Assembly (NCBI GenBank): GCA_001701115.1
Contig: DAAJ01000102.1
Location: 3,344 to 38,773 of the forward strand
Length of the DNA: 35,430 nt
Source of the DNA: Bacteroidales bacterium GP2
Lineage (GTDB): Bacteria > Bacteroidota > Bacteroidia > Bacteroidales > Muribaculaceae
Direction of reading: 5' to 3'
Shown: positions 1 to 7,279 of the stretch, in pieces
How the letters are laid out: each line of letters opens with the position of its first letter
How positions within the stretch are numbered: position 1 is the first letter of the stretch
Made by a program: the position numbers and the translations under genes
Notes under the pieces: generated by a model
The model's input: the letters and a program-made list of their open reading frames with translations, nothing else
What the model was told of the DNA's origin: nothing
Database searches by the model: none

Positions 1-26
1 GCAATCGACCACTCTGCCATCTCTCC
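1..26 (-). tRNA. tRNA-Ser, 5' end only (cut by window edge)
   Basis: Read on the minus strand, the first 26 bases form the 5' acceptor strand and D-arm of a class II tRNA: GGAGAGA, then TGGCAGAGTGGTCGATTGC. This is the usual start of bacterial tRNA-Ser. The anticodon lies outside the window, so the isoacceptor cannot be named, and tRNA-Leu is a less likely alternative. A well-formed Bacteroidetes promoter sits just upstream at 61-92. Confidence 0.8.
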
Positions 27-60
27 TTTGTTAACAGAATCTCTTTTCTGTTTTGCGTTG

Positions 61-92
61 CAAAGGTAAGCCTTTATTTTTTAATGTGCAAA
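61..92 (-). promoter_or_regulatory. Promoter of tRNA-Ser
   Basis: On the minus strand, a -33 TTTG (92-89) is followed by exactly 20 bases and a -7 TACCTTTG (68-61). Both boxes match the Bacteroidetes primary-sigma consensus. Transcription should start near 54, about 28 bases before the mature tRNA end. Confidence 0.8.
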
Positions 93-118
93 TTTTTGTA
101 CGAGTATTTCTCTTATTA

Positions 119-619
119 TTATATAATAAGCTGATAATCAATAATGTCAAGAAACTTGCCGAATTTGCGTCCCACTTCGTTAAACCGCGATACTTGCGTA
201 AATCCCAGTTTTTCGTGGAATTTGCAGCTTAGTGTATTGTCTGCGGTGATACAGGCAATGAGGCTGTGGATGCCTTTCTGCTTGCACTGGTTTATTAGTT
301 CCTGCATGAGCGCTGTTCCTGTTCCGGCACACATATATGCAGGGGAGAGGTACACTGTTGTTTCGAGGGTGGTGGAATATGCTGATTTTTCTTTCCAGAG
401 GTGAGCGTAAGCATAGCCGATAAGCGTATCACCGGAAATAGCAACGAGGTAAGGATATTTATCAGATATTGCCGCAGCGCGGTCAGCCATTTGTGCCGCA
501 GTAACCTCCTGTTCCTCAAAAGTTATGGTGGTATGGGTTATATAATGGTTGTATATGGAGGCAATTGCTGGAATATCTTCCTTCTGGAGGCTGCGGATAA
601 GCATTTTGTCGGCGTCCAT
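119..619 (-). CDS. GNAT N-acetyltransferase, phosphinothricin/methionine sulfoximine acetyltransferase-like
   Basis: A 166-residue single-domain GNAT protein. The N-terminal IRSLQKEDIPAIASIYNHYI is typical of the phosphinothricin acetyltransferase (Pat/MddA) subfamily, as are the TTITFEE stretch and the late FHEKLGFTQVSRFNEVGRKFG segment. The acetyl-CoA motif A is VYLSPAYMCAGTGTALM near residues 89-105; it keeps the Gly-x-Gly core but carries Ala where the first Gly usually lies. Family members acetylate small amino-acid analogues; the substrate here is unknown. Its ATG lies 3 bases after the stop of the upstream glycosyltransferase, so the two are probably co-transcribed. An in-frame ATG at 604 is an alternative start. 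Confidence 0.85.
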   Translation of the reverse strand: MDADKMLIRSLQKEDIPAIASIYNHYITHTTITFEEQEVTAAQMADRAAAISDKYPYLVAISGDTLIGYAYAHLWKEKSAYSTTLETTVYLSPAYMCAGTGTALMQELINQCKQKGIHSLIACITADNTLSCKFHEKLGFTQVSRFNEVGRKFGKFLDIIDYQLII

Positions 620-622
620 GAT

Positions 623-1804
623 TTAGTTTTGCCAGGTGTAGTTGCGTATTTTTTTGCCAAGGCTGATTTTGTAGCGCAAGGTTGTGAATGGATGTATTAG
701 CGCCATAATCGGCATCAGCAACGTGTTTGGGGTGAGAGAAAGTGCCCTTGCTGCTTTCTTCCATTTGAGTGATAGTGGAAGGATAAGCATTACGCCGATA
801 GCCAATGCGCACACAACCGGCATAAGTGAGGGGATACCTGTTATAATTGCGGCAACGGTAGCAATGAGCCATATCCACCACATCATATCCTGCATTCCGG
901 ATAGGATAAATGGTGCCCGGCGCAATCTTGATTGGGTTATTGCACGGGAAATTCTCTCCAGGTCGTATATCTGCCGCGGATTGTCCTCATGAAGGGATAC
1001 AATGCTGTCCGGAGCAATATCAACTGCAACTATCCGGTCTTTAGCAATCTCACTTATAAAAATATCATCATCGCCATAGTTAAGGTTAAGCGTCTCGCAA
1101 AATCCCTTGTTGTCAAAAAACAGGCTCTTGCGGTAAGCCAGATTCGACGAGTCCGCACCCACAGGTTTGCCTTTCATGGCTTCCGGTATTCTTCGGAGAG
1201 CTGTTTTCATAGAGTCAAATGACCTTATGGCACCTACATTTTCGCCAGTTTCGCTATTCTGCATAACAGTTGAAGCAATGACAATGTCAGCACCCTGATG
1301 GAAGTGATGCATTATTGAAGCGAGCCAATCAGGACCCGACGGCACTGCGTTTGCGCTCGTCAGAAGAATGACAGGGTGCGATGCAGCTTTGATGCCAAGT
1401 GTTATGGCAAGTTTCCTGCGGCTCAGATTGCGGCTTTGCGAGGGAACGAAAGTGTTCTTGATATCAGGATAGTCCGCCTGCAACATTCTGATTGTATCCT
1501 CAGTGTACTCTTCTCCTCCTGTGTTCACTACGATCACCTCTATTGGAGCAGAAAAATTCTGCGCGTAAATGTTTTCAACGCATCTTCTGAGTAAATCCGT
1601 GTGAAATCCGGTTGACACGATTACGCTTATGCCCTCTTTTCTGTCCTGCTCAGGCAAAATACTGTCTTCTTCGCTTTTACGTATTATGATGTTAAGCGAT
1701 GGAATAAGGGTGACGAGCAATACTATCGCAGCAAAAGCCGCAATAGCAAGGAATAATATGGTGAGTGGCGTAAACTGCCAGGAGTATAACTGAGAATAAA
1801 TCAT
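623..1804 (-). CDS. Membrane-anchored family 2 glycosyltransferase
   Basis: A 393-residue protein with an N-terminal membrane helix (about residues 13-36), a GT-A catalytic domain (ISVIVSTGFHTDLLRRCVENI near 59-79) and two or more hydrophobic C-terminal segments (about 305-345 and 360-375). This plan is common in membrane GT2 enzymes building cell-surface glycans. The position of the usual DxD metal motif (ILLT-DAD-..P..W) reads ILLT-SAN-AVPSGPDW at residues 150-152, so a canonical metal site is missing; a GDDD run occurs later. The start is set at the ATG at 1804 because the longer TTG-started frame begins inside a -7 promoter box. Donor and acceptor are unknown. Confidence 0.85.
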   Translation of the reverse strand: MIYSQLYSWQFTPLTILFLAIAAFAAIVLLVTLIPSLNIIIRKSEEDSILPEQDRKEGISVIVSTGFHTDLLRRCVENIYAQNFSAPIEVIVVNTGGEEYTEDTIRMLQADYPDIKNTFVPSQSRNLSRRKLAITLGIKAASHPVILLTSANAVPSGPDWLASIMHHFHQGADIVIASTVMQNSETGENVGAIRSFDSMKTALRRIPEAMKGKPVGADSSNLAYRKSLFFDNKGFCETLNLNYGDDDIFISEIAKDRIVAVDIAPDSIVSLHEDNPRQIYDLERISRAITQSRLRRAPFILSGMQDMMWWIWLIATVAAIITGIPSLMPVVCALAIGVMLILPLSLKWKKAARALSLTPNTLLMPIMALIHPFTTLRYKISLGKKIRNYTWQN

Positions 1805-1813
1805 ATTGTACTG

Positions 1814-1821
1814 CAAAAGTA
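1814..1821 (-). promoter_or_regulatory. -7 box of the glycosyltransferase gene
   Basis: TACTTTTG on the minus strand fits TAnnTTTG. It ends 9 bases before the ATG at 1804, so transcription would start at or within a few bases of the start codon. The -33 box is weak: ATTG with a 17-base spacer. It suggests the glycosyltransferase and acetyltransferase can be transcribed apart from rnr-folB. Confidence 0.55.
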
Positions 1822-1829
1822 CAAAAAAT

Positions 1830-2183
1830 CTACCATTCCAATATTACAGAAACGCCTTTCACTTCCACTCCACATGGGGGAGTTACCTTTGTAACTTTTA
1901 TTTTGCCGGAAGAAATTGCCGGAAACTCGCGCCGGAGCGCATTGACTATGCGTCCGGCTGCGTGTTCAAGCAATAGGGATGGTATTTCCATCTCTCTCTT
2001 TATGAGCTCTATGACAGAGCCATAATCAAGAGTTGCCATGAGGTCGTCATTTTCTACGGCTACGTCTATGGGATAACACACGGAAAGGCTTACTTCAAAA
2101 ATATTTCCAACAGTCCTTTCCTGTGCAGCTACCCCATGGCGTGCAAACAGCCTCAAGGAATCTATTTCAATTGTTCCCTTCAT
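1830..2183 (-). CDS. folB: Dihydroneopterin aldolase
   Basis: 117 residues, normal for FolB. It cleaves 7,8-dihydroneopterin to 6-hydroxymethyl-dihydropterin and glycolaldehyde in folate synthesis. Visible signatures are LRLFARHGVAAQE near the N-terminus with catalytic Glu22, and VTKVTPP near the C-terminus with Lys99 at the catalytic lysine position. The ATG overlaps the rnr stop by 4 bases (ATGA), so translation is probably coupled to rnr. No other folate gene is nearby. Confidence 0.93.
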   Translation of the reverse strand: MKGTIEIDSLRLFARHGVAAQERTVGNIFEVSLSVCYPIDVAVENDDLMATLDYGSVIELIKREMEIPSLLLEHAAGRIVNALRREFPAISSGKIKVTKVTPPCGVEVKGVSVILEW

Positions 2184-4450
2184 CTCTTATGTGAGCGAGT
2201 TTTGCGTTTTGATTCGGAACGTGATACGCGTCCGGATTTTTTAGAATTGAGGATCTGCGCCACCGAACCGGTTTTGCCAAGCTCATCCTCCCCAGGGCGG
2301 CGAGTACGATCATCAACAAGCACAAAATCAAGCTGTTTGCGCTCAAGATTAGCACGAACGACCTTAACCTTGACTTTGTCACCCAGACGATACCGTACAT
2401 TGTTCCTGCGTCCTACCAGGCAGTAGTTTTTCTCATCGAAGTCGTAGAAATCATCGGCAAGTTCACGAACCGGTACCAGACCTTCGCACATATTCTCATC
2501 AAGCTCAACATAAAGTCCCCATTCTGTTACTCCGGAAATTACACCGTCGTACACCTGACCCATGTGGTCGCCCATAAATTCAACCTGCTTGTACTTGATA
2601 GACGAGCGCTCGGCGTTTGCAGCAAGCTGTTCCATTTCGCTCGAATGTTTGCACTGCTCCTCAAGTTTTTCAACATTCACGCTGCGTCCTCCGGCAAGGT
2701 AACGCTCCAAAAGGCGGTGAACCATCATGTCCGGATAGCGTCGGATAGGTGATGTAAAGTGAGTGTAGTAGTCGAATGCCAGCCCGTAATGCCCTATATT
2801 CTGCGTAGTGTAAATCGCTTTAGCCATAGAGCGGATAGCAAGCGTTGAGAGGAAATTTTCCTCACCTCTGCCTTTTACATCTGCAAGCATCTTATTGATT
2901 GAGCGGTTCACTTCGCGTGATGAGCCAGTTTCTTTAACTTTAAAGCCGAATGTCCGGGCTATTTTTGACAGGTCGGCAAGTTTGCCGGGATCCGGCATAT
3001 CATGTACGCGGTACACAAATGCTTTCGGTTTCTTTTTGCCGTCAGGCTTTCCGATAGCTGTTGCCACCGTTTTGTTTGCAAGCAGCATGAACTCCTCAAT
3101 CAGCTTGTTTGCATCTTTCGATTCTTTGAAATAAACTCCAACAGGATGTCCTGTCTCGTCAATATCGAATCTTACTTCAGCACGGTCAAATTCCACAGAG
3201 CCGTTTTCGTAGCGCTTGCGGCGTAGGATTTTGGCAAGCCGGTCAAGGGTAAGGATTTCTTCGGCATAATCTCCTTTTCCGGTTTCAATCACCTCCTGGG
3301 CTTCATCGTAAGTGAAGCGGCGGTTGCTGCGGGTCACTGTCCGGGCGATCTTTGAATTGATGACTTTGCCGTCATTGTCCATTTCAAATATGCAGGAGAA
3401 AGTGAGTTTATCTTCATCGGGGCGAAGAGAGCATATACCGTTACTAAGGTGCTCCGGGAGCATCGGCACAACGCGGTCAACGAGATAGACTGATGTTGCG
3501 CGTTTCTGTGCTTCCTTATCTATTATTGTGTCCGGATGTACATAGTGGGTTACATCGGCGATATGCACTCCAACCTCCCAGTTGCCGTTTTTGAGTTTTT
3601 TAATGGATAAAGCGTCATCGAAATCCTTTGCATCTTTCGGGTCGATTGTGAAAGTGGTCGTATCCCTCATGTCAATTCGGCTTGCCACAACATCGTCAGT
3701 TATTCCCGCGCCGATTTTGTCCGCAGCTTTCTCAACTGCCTCCGGATAGCGGTATGGCAATCCGTATTCTGCGAGAATTGCGTGCATTTCGGTAGTGTTT
3801 TCACCGGTCACTCCAAGAATGTCAATCACCTCTCCTTTGGGATTTTTCTCTTCATCGTCCCATGAAGTGATGCGAACAATCGCTTTGTCGCCGGTTTTGC
3901 CTCCTTTAAGTTTCTGTTTAGGTATAATTATGTCGGTAGCAAGGAATTTGGAATCAGTCACAAGTATGCCGTACTGCTTTTCAACCCTTAGTGTGCCAAT
4001 AAACGTCTGGTCCTTCTTTTCAAGGATTTCCATGACCTCCGCTTCCGGTTCAGCGCCTTTCTTGCGTGCGGCAATGATTATCCTTACTTTGTCGCCATTA
4101 AGCGCGTGCATGCTGTTTCTCTCGGCAACAAAAATAGATTCGTTGTCATCGTCAGTGATAACGCTGTTTTTACCGTTGGAACGCCTGACAAATGTGCCGA
4201 TAGCTATATTGGTGCGTTGGGGCGACTTGTATTTGCCGGGTGATACCTCTATCAGCTCGCCGTCAAATGCGAGCTCAGCAAGTATCATTGCTATGCTTCT
4301 GTGTGTTGCGGGTGAATCGGCGCCGATGGCATAAGCTACCTGTTTATAATTGAAAGTGTTGTTTTTCTGTTGTGAAATATATTGCAGCACTTTTGTGCGA
4401 AGTTCCTTTGCGGAAGCTTTCGAGCGAGATGAAGTTGATTTGCTTTGCAT
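2180..4450 (-). CDS. rnr: Ribonuclease R
   Basis: A 756-residue RNase II/R family exoribonuclease that degrades structured RNA 3' to 5'. Domain order is an N-terminal helix-turn-helix-like region (about 10-80), cold-shock domains (about 85-215), the RNB catalytic domain (about 250-580), and a C-terminal S1 domain (about 625-710) followed by a Lys/Arg-rich tail. The catalytic acidic cluster is DPKDAKDFDDAL, with Asp at 270, 273, 276, 278 and 279. It is first in an apparent operon with folB; no clear -7/-33 pair is visible upstream. Confidence 0.95.
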   Translation of the reverse strand: MQSKSTSSRSKASAKELRTKVLQYISQQKNNTFNYKQVAYAIGADSPATHRSIAMILAELAFDGELIEVSPGKYKSPQRTNIAIGTFVRRSNGKNSVITDDDNESIFVAERNSMHALNGDKVRIIIAARKKGAEPEAEVMEILEKKDQTFIGTLRVEKQYGILVTDSKFLATDIIIPKQKLKGGKTGDKAIVRITSWDDEEKNPKGEVIDILGVTGENTTEMHAILAEYGLPYRYPEAVEKAADKIGAGITDDVVASRIDMRDTTTFTIDPKDAKDFDDALSIKKLKNGNWEVGVHIADVTHYVHPDTIIDKEAQKRATSVYLVDRVVPMLPEHLSNGICSLRPDEDKLTFSCIFEMDNDGKVINSKIARTVTRSNRRFTYDEAQEVIETGKGDYAEEILTLDRLAKILRRKRYENGSVEFDRAEVRFDIDETGHPVGVYFKESKDANKLIEEFMLLANKTVATAIGKPDGKKKPKAFVYRVHDMPDPGKLADLSKIARTFGFKVKETGSSREVNRSINKMLADVKGRGEENFLSTLAIRSMAKAIYTTQNIGHYGLAFDYYTHFTSPIRRYPDMMVHRLLERYLAGGRSVNVEKLEEQCKHSSEMEQLAANAERSSIKYKQVEFMGDHMGQVYDGVISGVTEWGLYVELDENMCEGLVPVRELADDFYDFDEKNYCLVGRRNNVRYRLGDKVKVKVVRANLERKQLDFVLVDDRTRRPGEDELGKTGSVAQILNSKKSGRVSRSESKRKTRSHKR

Positions 4451-4529
4451 TTCGGTTATGTATTGATGTGATTATCTGAATAAGTGATTTACTTTTATAT
4501 AATAAACGCTTGGTAGCGCGGAATTGTTA

Positions 4530-4589
4530 AAAAAGACGCCGCCTTTCTGCAATTTTGGGGTAATCCCGGGCAGTAGGCGGCGTCTTTTT
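4530..4589 (-). terminator. Terminator after gyrB
   Basis: A perfect 14-base inverted repeat, 4530-4543 (AAAAAGACGCCGCC) with 4576-4589 (GGCGGCGTCTTTTT), flanked by A/T tracts on both sides. It works as a Rho-independent terminator for gyrB on the minus strand and separates gyrB from rnr. The symmetrical tracts could make it bidirectional. Confidence 0.88.
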
Positions 4590-4635
4590 ATGTATGGTTT
4601 ATGATGCCGGACGCTAGTCGGCACACATAAATTGA

Positions 4636-6570
4636 TTATGCGTCGATATTCGCGTAGTTGGCGTTTGCTTCAATGAAATCCTTTCGAGGTGCAACATCCT
4701 CACCCATAAGCATGGAGAAGATTCTGTCTGCTCCGGCGGCATCATTGATTGTAACTTGCTTGAGGAAACGGTGTTCAGGTGACATGGTAGTGTCCCTGAG
4801 CTCTTCGGCATCCATTTCACCGAGACCTTTGAATCGCTGTACAGTGCTCTTTTCGCCATATTTGCTGATGAACTGCTGCACCTGCGCGGGTGTCCAGCAA
4901 TATTCCTCAACTTTGCCACGGGTGCATTTGTAGAGCGGGGGAGTTGCAAGGTAAAGGTATCCTTTTTCGATAACCGGTCTCATCCTGCGGAAGAAGAAGG
5001 TCATCAGCAGGGTAGCGATATGGCTTCCGTCCACATCGGCATCGGTCATGATGATTATTTTATGGTAAGCGAGTTTGGATATGTTCACCTCCTTGCTGTC
5101 CTCTTCAGTGCCGATTGTCACGCGGAGCGCACGGAAAAGGTTAGCTATTTCCTGGCTTTCAAATACTTTGTAGTCGGCAGCCTTTTCTACGTTCAGGATT
5201 TTACCGCGAAGGGGCAGGATAGCCTGGAAAACGCGGTCACGACCCTGTTTTGCTGTACCGCCTGCGGAATCACCCTCGACAAGGAAAAGTTCACAATCCT
5301 CCGCGGTCCTGCTTGAGCAATCGGCGAGTTTGCCGGGTAGACCGCCGCCGGAAAGGGGACTCTTTCTCTGGATCTTTACTCTGGCATTGTAAGCGGCATG
5401 GCGTGCCTGCGCAGCAAGAATAACCTTGTTGACAATGGTTTTAGCCTCAGAGGGATGCTCTTCAAGATATGTGCGAAGGGCATCGCTTACAGCTGTCTGC
5501 ACCGCACCAATAACCTCGCTGTTGCCGAGTTTGGTTTTGGTCTGACCCTCAAACTGAGGCTCCATGACCTTTACAGACACCACAGCGGTGAGACCTTCAC
5601 GGAAGTCGTCACTTGCCACTTCAACTTTTGCCTTTTCAAGCATTTTGTTGTCATCAGCATACTTCTTGAGGGTTGATGTGAGTCCCCTGCGGAAACCGGT
5701 GAGGTGTGTGCCGCCTTCTATGGTGTTGATATTGTTGACGAAAGAGTAGACATTTTCGTTGAAGGTGGAGTTATATGTAAGCGCCACTTCAACAGGAATA
5801 CCCTGGCGCTCTGTGTTAAGATGGATAACGTCAGAAATCAGGGGCTCTTTGTTTGAGTCGATGAAGTTGACAAACTCTTTAAGCCCTTCTTTGGAGTAGA
5901 AAGTCTCTGTGCGGGGATTTCCGTCCGCGTCCAGTTCACGCTTGTCGGTGAGTGTAAGTGTAATTCCGGCATTGAGGTATGCGAGGTCGCGCAGACGGTT
6001 TGCCAGAGTATTGTAGTCGTAAACAGTAACAGTGAAAATAGACGCATCGGGGAGGAAAGTGATGCTGGTGCCTGTGTGGGTACTCTCTCCCTCGATTCTC
6101 AGCTCTGTAGTAGGTTTGCCGCAAGAGTATTCCTGCACATATCTTTTGCCGTCGCGGTGCACCTCAGCTTTAAGGTAAGTAGAGAGGGCGTTAACGCAGC
6201 TCACGCCTACGCCATGCAGACCACCGCTGACTTTGTAGCTGCCTTTGTCGAATTTACCGCCGGCATGGAGCACGGTGAGCACCACCTCAAGAGCGCTTTT
6301 GTGCTCTTTTTCGTGCATGTCCACGGGAATGCCGCGTCCATTATCTATGACGGTTATTGAATTATCTTCATTTATGGTGACGTCAATATGAGTGGCATAT
6401 CCTGCAAGAGCCTCGTCGATAGAGTTGTCGACAACCTCATAAACAAGATGATGCAGACCTTTGACGCTAATATCTCCTATATACATAGCCGGGCGCTTGC
6501 GCACAGCTTCAAGCCCTTCGAGTACCTGAATGTTACTCGCGCTATAAACTTCTTCTTCTTTTTCTGCCAT
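4636..6570 (-). CDS. gyrB: DNA gyrase subunit B
   Basis: A 644-residue type IIA topoisomerase ATPase subunit, a typical Bacteroidetes length without the long E. coli-type insertion. With GyrA it introduces negative supercoils. The GHKL ATPase has the Mg-binding Asn49 in YEVVDNSIDEAL and the DNGRGIPV motif near 76-83. The QTKTKLG switch-lysine loop is at 343-349, EGDSAGG at 432-438 (TOPRIM) and DADVDGSH at 510-517. QRFKGLGEMDAEEL near the C-terminus is typical. GyrB is favoured over ParE by overall style, though the two are close paralogs. It is a single-gene unit with its own promoter and terminator. Confidence 0.95.
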   Translation of the reverse strand: MAEKEEEVYSASNIQVLEGLEAVRKRPAMYIGDISVKGLHHLVYEVVDNSIDEALAGYATHIDVTINEDNSITVIDNGRGIPVDMHEKEHKSALEVVLTVLHAGGKFDKGSYKVSGGLHGVGVSCVNALSTYLKAEVHRDGKRYVQEYSCGKPTTELRIEGESTHTGTSITFLPDASIFTVTVYDYNTLANRLRDLAYLNAGITLTLTDKRELDADGNPRTETFYSKEGLKEFVNFIDSNKEPLISDVIHLNTERQGIPVEVALTYNSTFNENVYSFVNNINTIEGGTHLTGFRRGLTSTLKKYADDNKMLEKAKVEVASDDFREGLTAVVSVKVMEPQFEGQTKTKLGNSEVIGAVQTAVSDALRTYLEEHPSEAKTIVNKVILAAQARHAAYNARVKIQRKSPLSGGGLPGKLADCSSRTAEDCELFLVEGDSAGGTAKQGRDRVFQAILPLRGKILNVEKAADYKVFESQEIANLFRALRVTIGTEEDSKEVNISKLAYHKIIIMTDADVDGSHIATLLMTFFFRRMRPVIEKGYLYLATPPLYKCTRGKVEEYCWTPAQVQQFISKYGEKSTVQRFKGLGEMDAEELRDTTMSPEHRFLKQVTINDAAGADRIFSMLMGEDVAPRKDFIEANANYANIDA

Positions 6571-6593
6571 TGCTAAGAACTAAAATTTCAATA

Positions 6594-6625
6594 CAAAGAT
6601 AGTGCTTTTTTCAGTGCTGAGCAAA
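6594..6625 (-). promoter_or_regulatory. gyrB promoter
   Basis: On the minus strand, -33 TTTG (6625-6622), a 20-base spacer and -7 TATCTTTG (6601-6594): a full match to the Bacteroidetes housekeeping consensus. Transcription should begin near 6587, giving a leader of about 17 bases before the ATG at 6570. Confidence 0.85.
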
Positions 6626-6663
6626 AAATCCCTTATTAATTAAGGTGTATTTTGTATTGGAAC

Positions 6664-7206
6664 TTACAGTTCGTTTGCGGCGAAAGCCTGCTCGGTATCG
6701 GCGAATTCCTCCGCAAGGAGTTTTTTGAAATCACGGCTCCACCACATATCTGATGGCATGGAACTTATGGCATTTTGCAACCTGGGGGCAATCGCCGGGT
6801 ATTCGCCGCTTTTCTTGGCATACACAAGGGTGTCATGCAGTAGCTTTGCGGTGCTTTTTTGTGTCGAGTCCTTAACCCAGCCGGTAGAACCTACGGCACA
6901 TATCCTTTCCACCGCAAAGGTCATTATTTCAGCTATCGCCTGTGAGTCGGGATTAAGGCTCACAATGTCCTTGATTATCCTTTTTATTTTGGTCATGCGC
7001 GGACGGGGGCGGCTGCGCTGCTTCCTTGCCACCTCTTTGAGTATTGCGGATTTAGCCTTGTTCATCTTGGAGTCAATGTCGCCACTGACCCAGAAATCAA
7101 GGTATTCCTTTGCTTCGGGACGCGCCGCGTACAAATCCAGAATCATTTCAATGATTTGCTCCTTGTCAAGGGGTTCTATCGCTTTTTTTAATGTTGTTTT
7201 TGACAT
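6664..7206 (-). CDS. Uncharacterised DUF6155-like protein
   Basis: A 180-residue soluble, charged, mostly helical protein without signal peptide or membrane segment. The opening SKTTLKKAIEPLDKEQIIEMILDLY, the EAKEYLDFWV segment and the basic RKQRSRPRPRMTKIKRIIKDI segment resemble the DUF6155 proteins of Bacteroidetes, whose function is not known; the assignment is from memory. It lies between the S9 peptidase terminator and gyrB, with no strong promoter visible, so it may depend on read-through or a non-canonical promoter. Confidence 0.75.
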   Translation of the reverse strand: MSKTTLKKAIEPLDKEQIIEMILDLYAARPEAKEYLDFWVSGDIDSKMNKAKSAILKEVARKQRSRPRPRMTKIKRIIKDIVSLNPDSQAIAEIMTFAVERICAVGSTGWVKDSTQKSTAKLLHDTLVYAKKSGEYPAIAPRLQNAISSMPSDMWWSRDFKKLLAEEFADTEQAFAANEL

Positions 7207-7211
7207 TGTTA

Positions 7212-7260
7212 GGAAAAATAAATCGGAGAGGCGTGTCGCTGGGGCTCTCCTCTCCGATTA
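7212..7260 (-). terminator. Terminator after the S9 peptidase gene
   Basis: On the minus strand, an 11-base perfect stem (7260-7250 pairing with 7230-7220, TAATCGGAGAG type) encloses a G/C-rich loop and is followed by a T-rich run (TTATTTTTCC). It closes the uvrB-ygiQ-peptidase transcription unit. Confidence 0.8.
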
Positions 7261-7279
7261 TAACTTGGTTTGCGTGATG

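Noticed and set aside
1805..1816. TTG start for the glycosyltransferase
   Set aside because: The TTG is part of the -7 box TACTTTTG; the ATG at 1804 is preferred.
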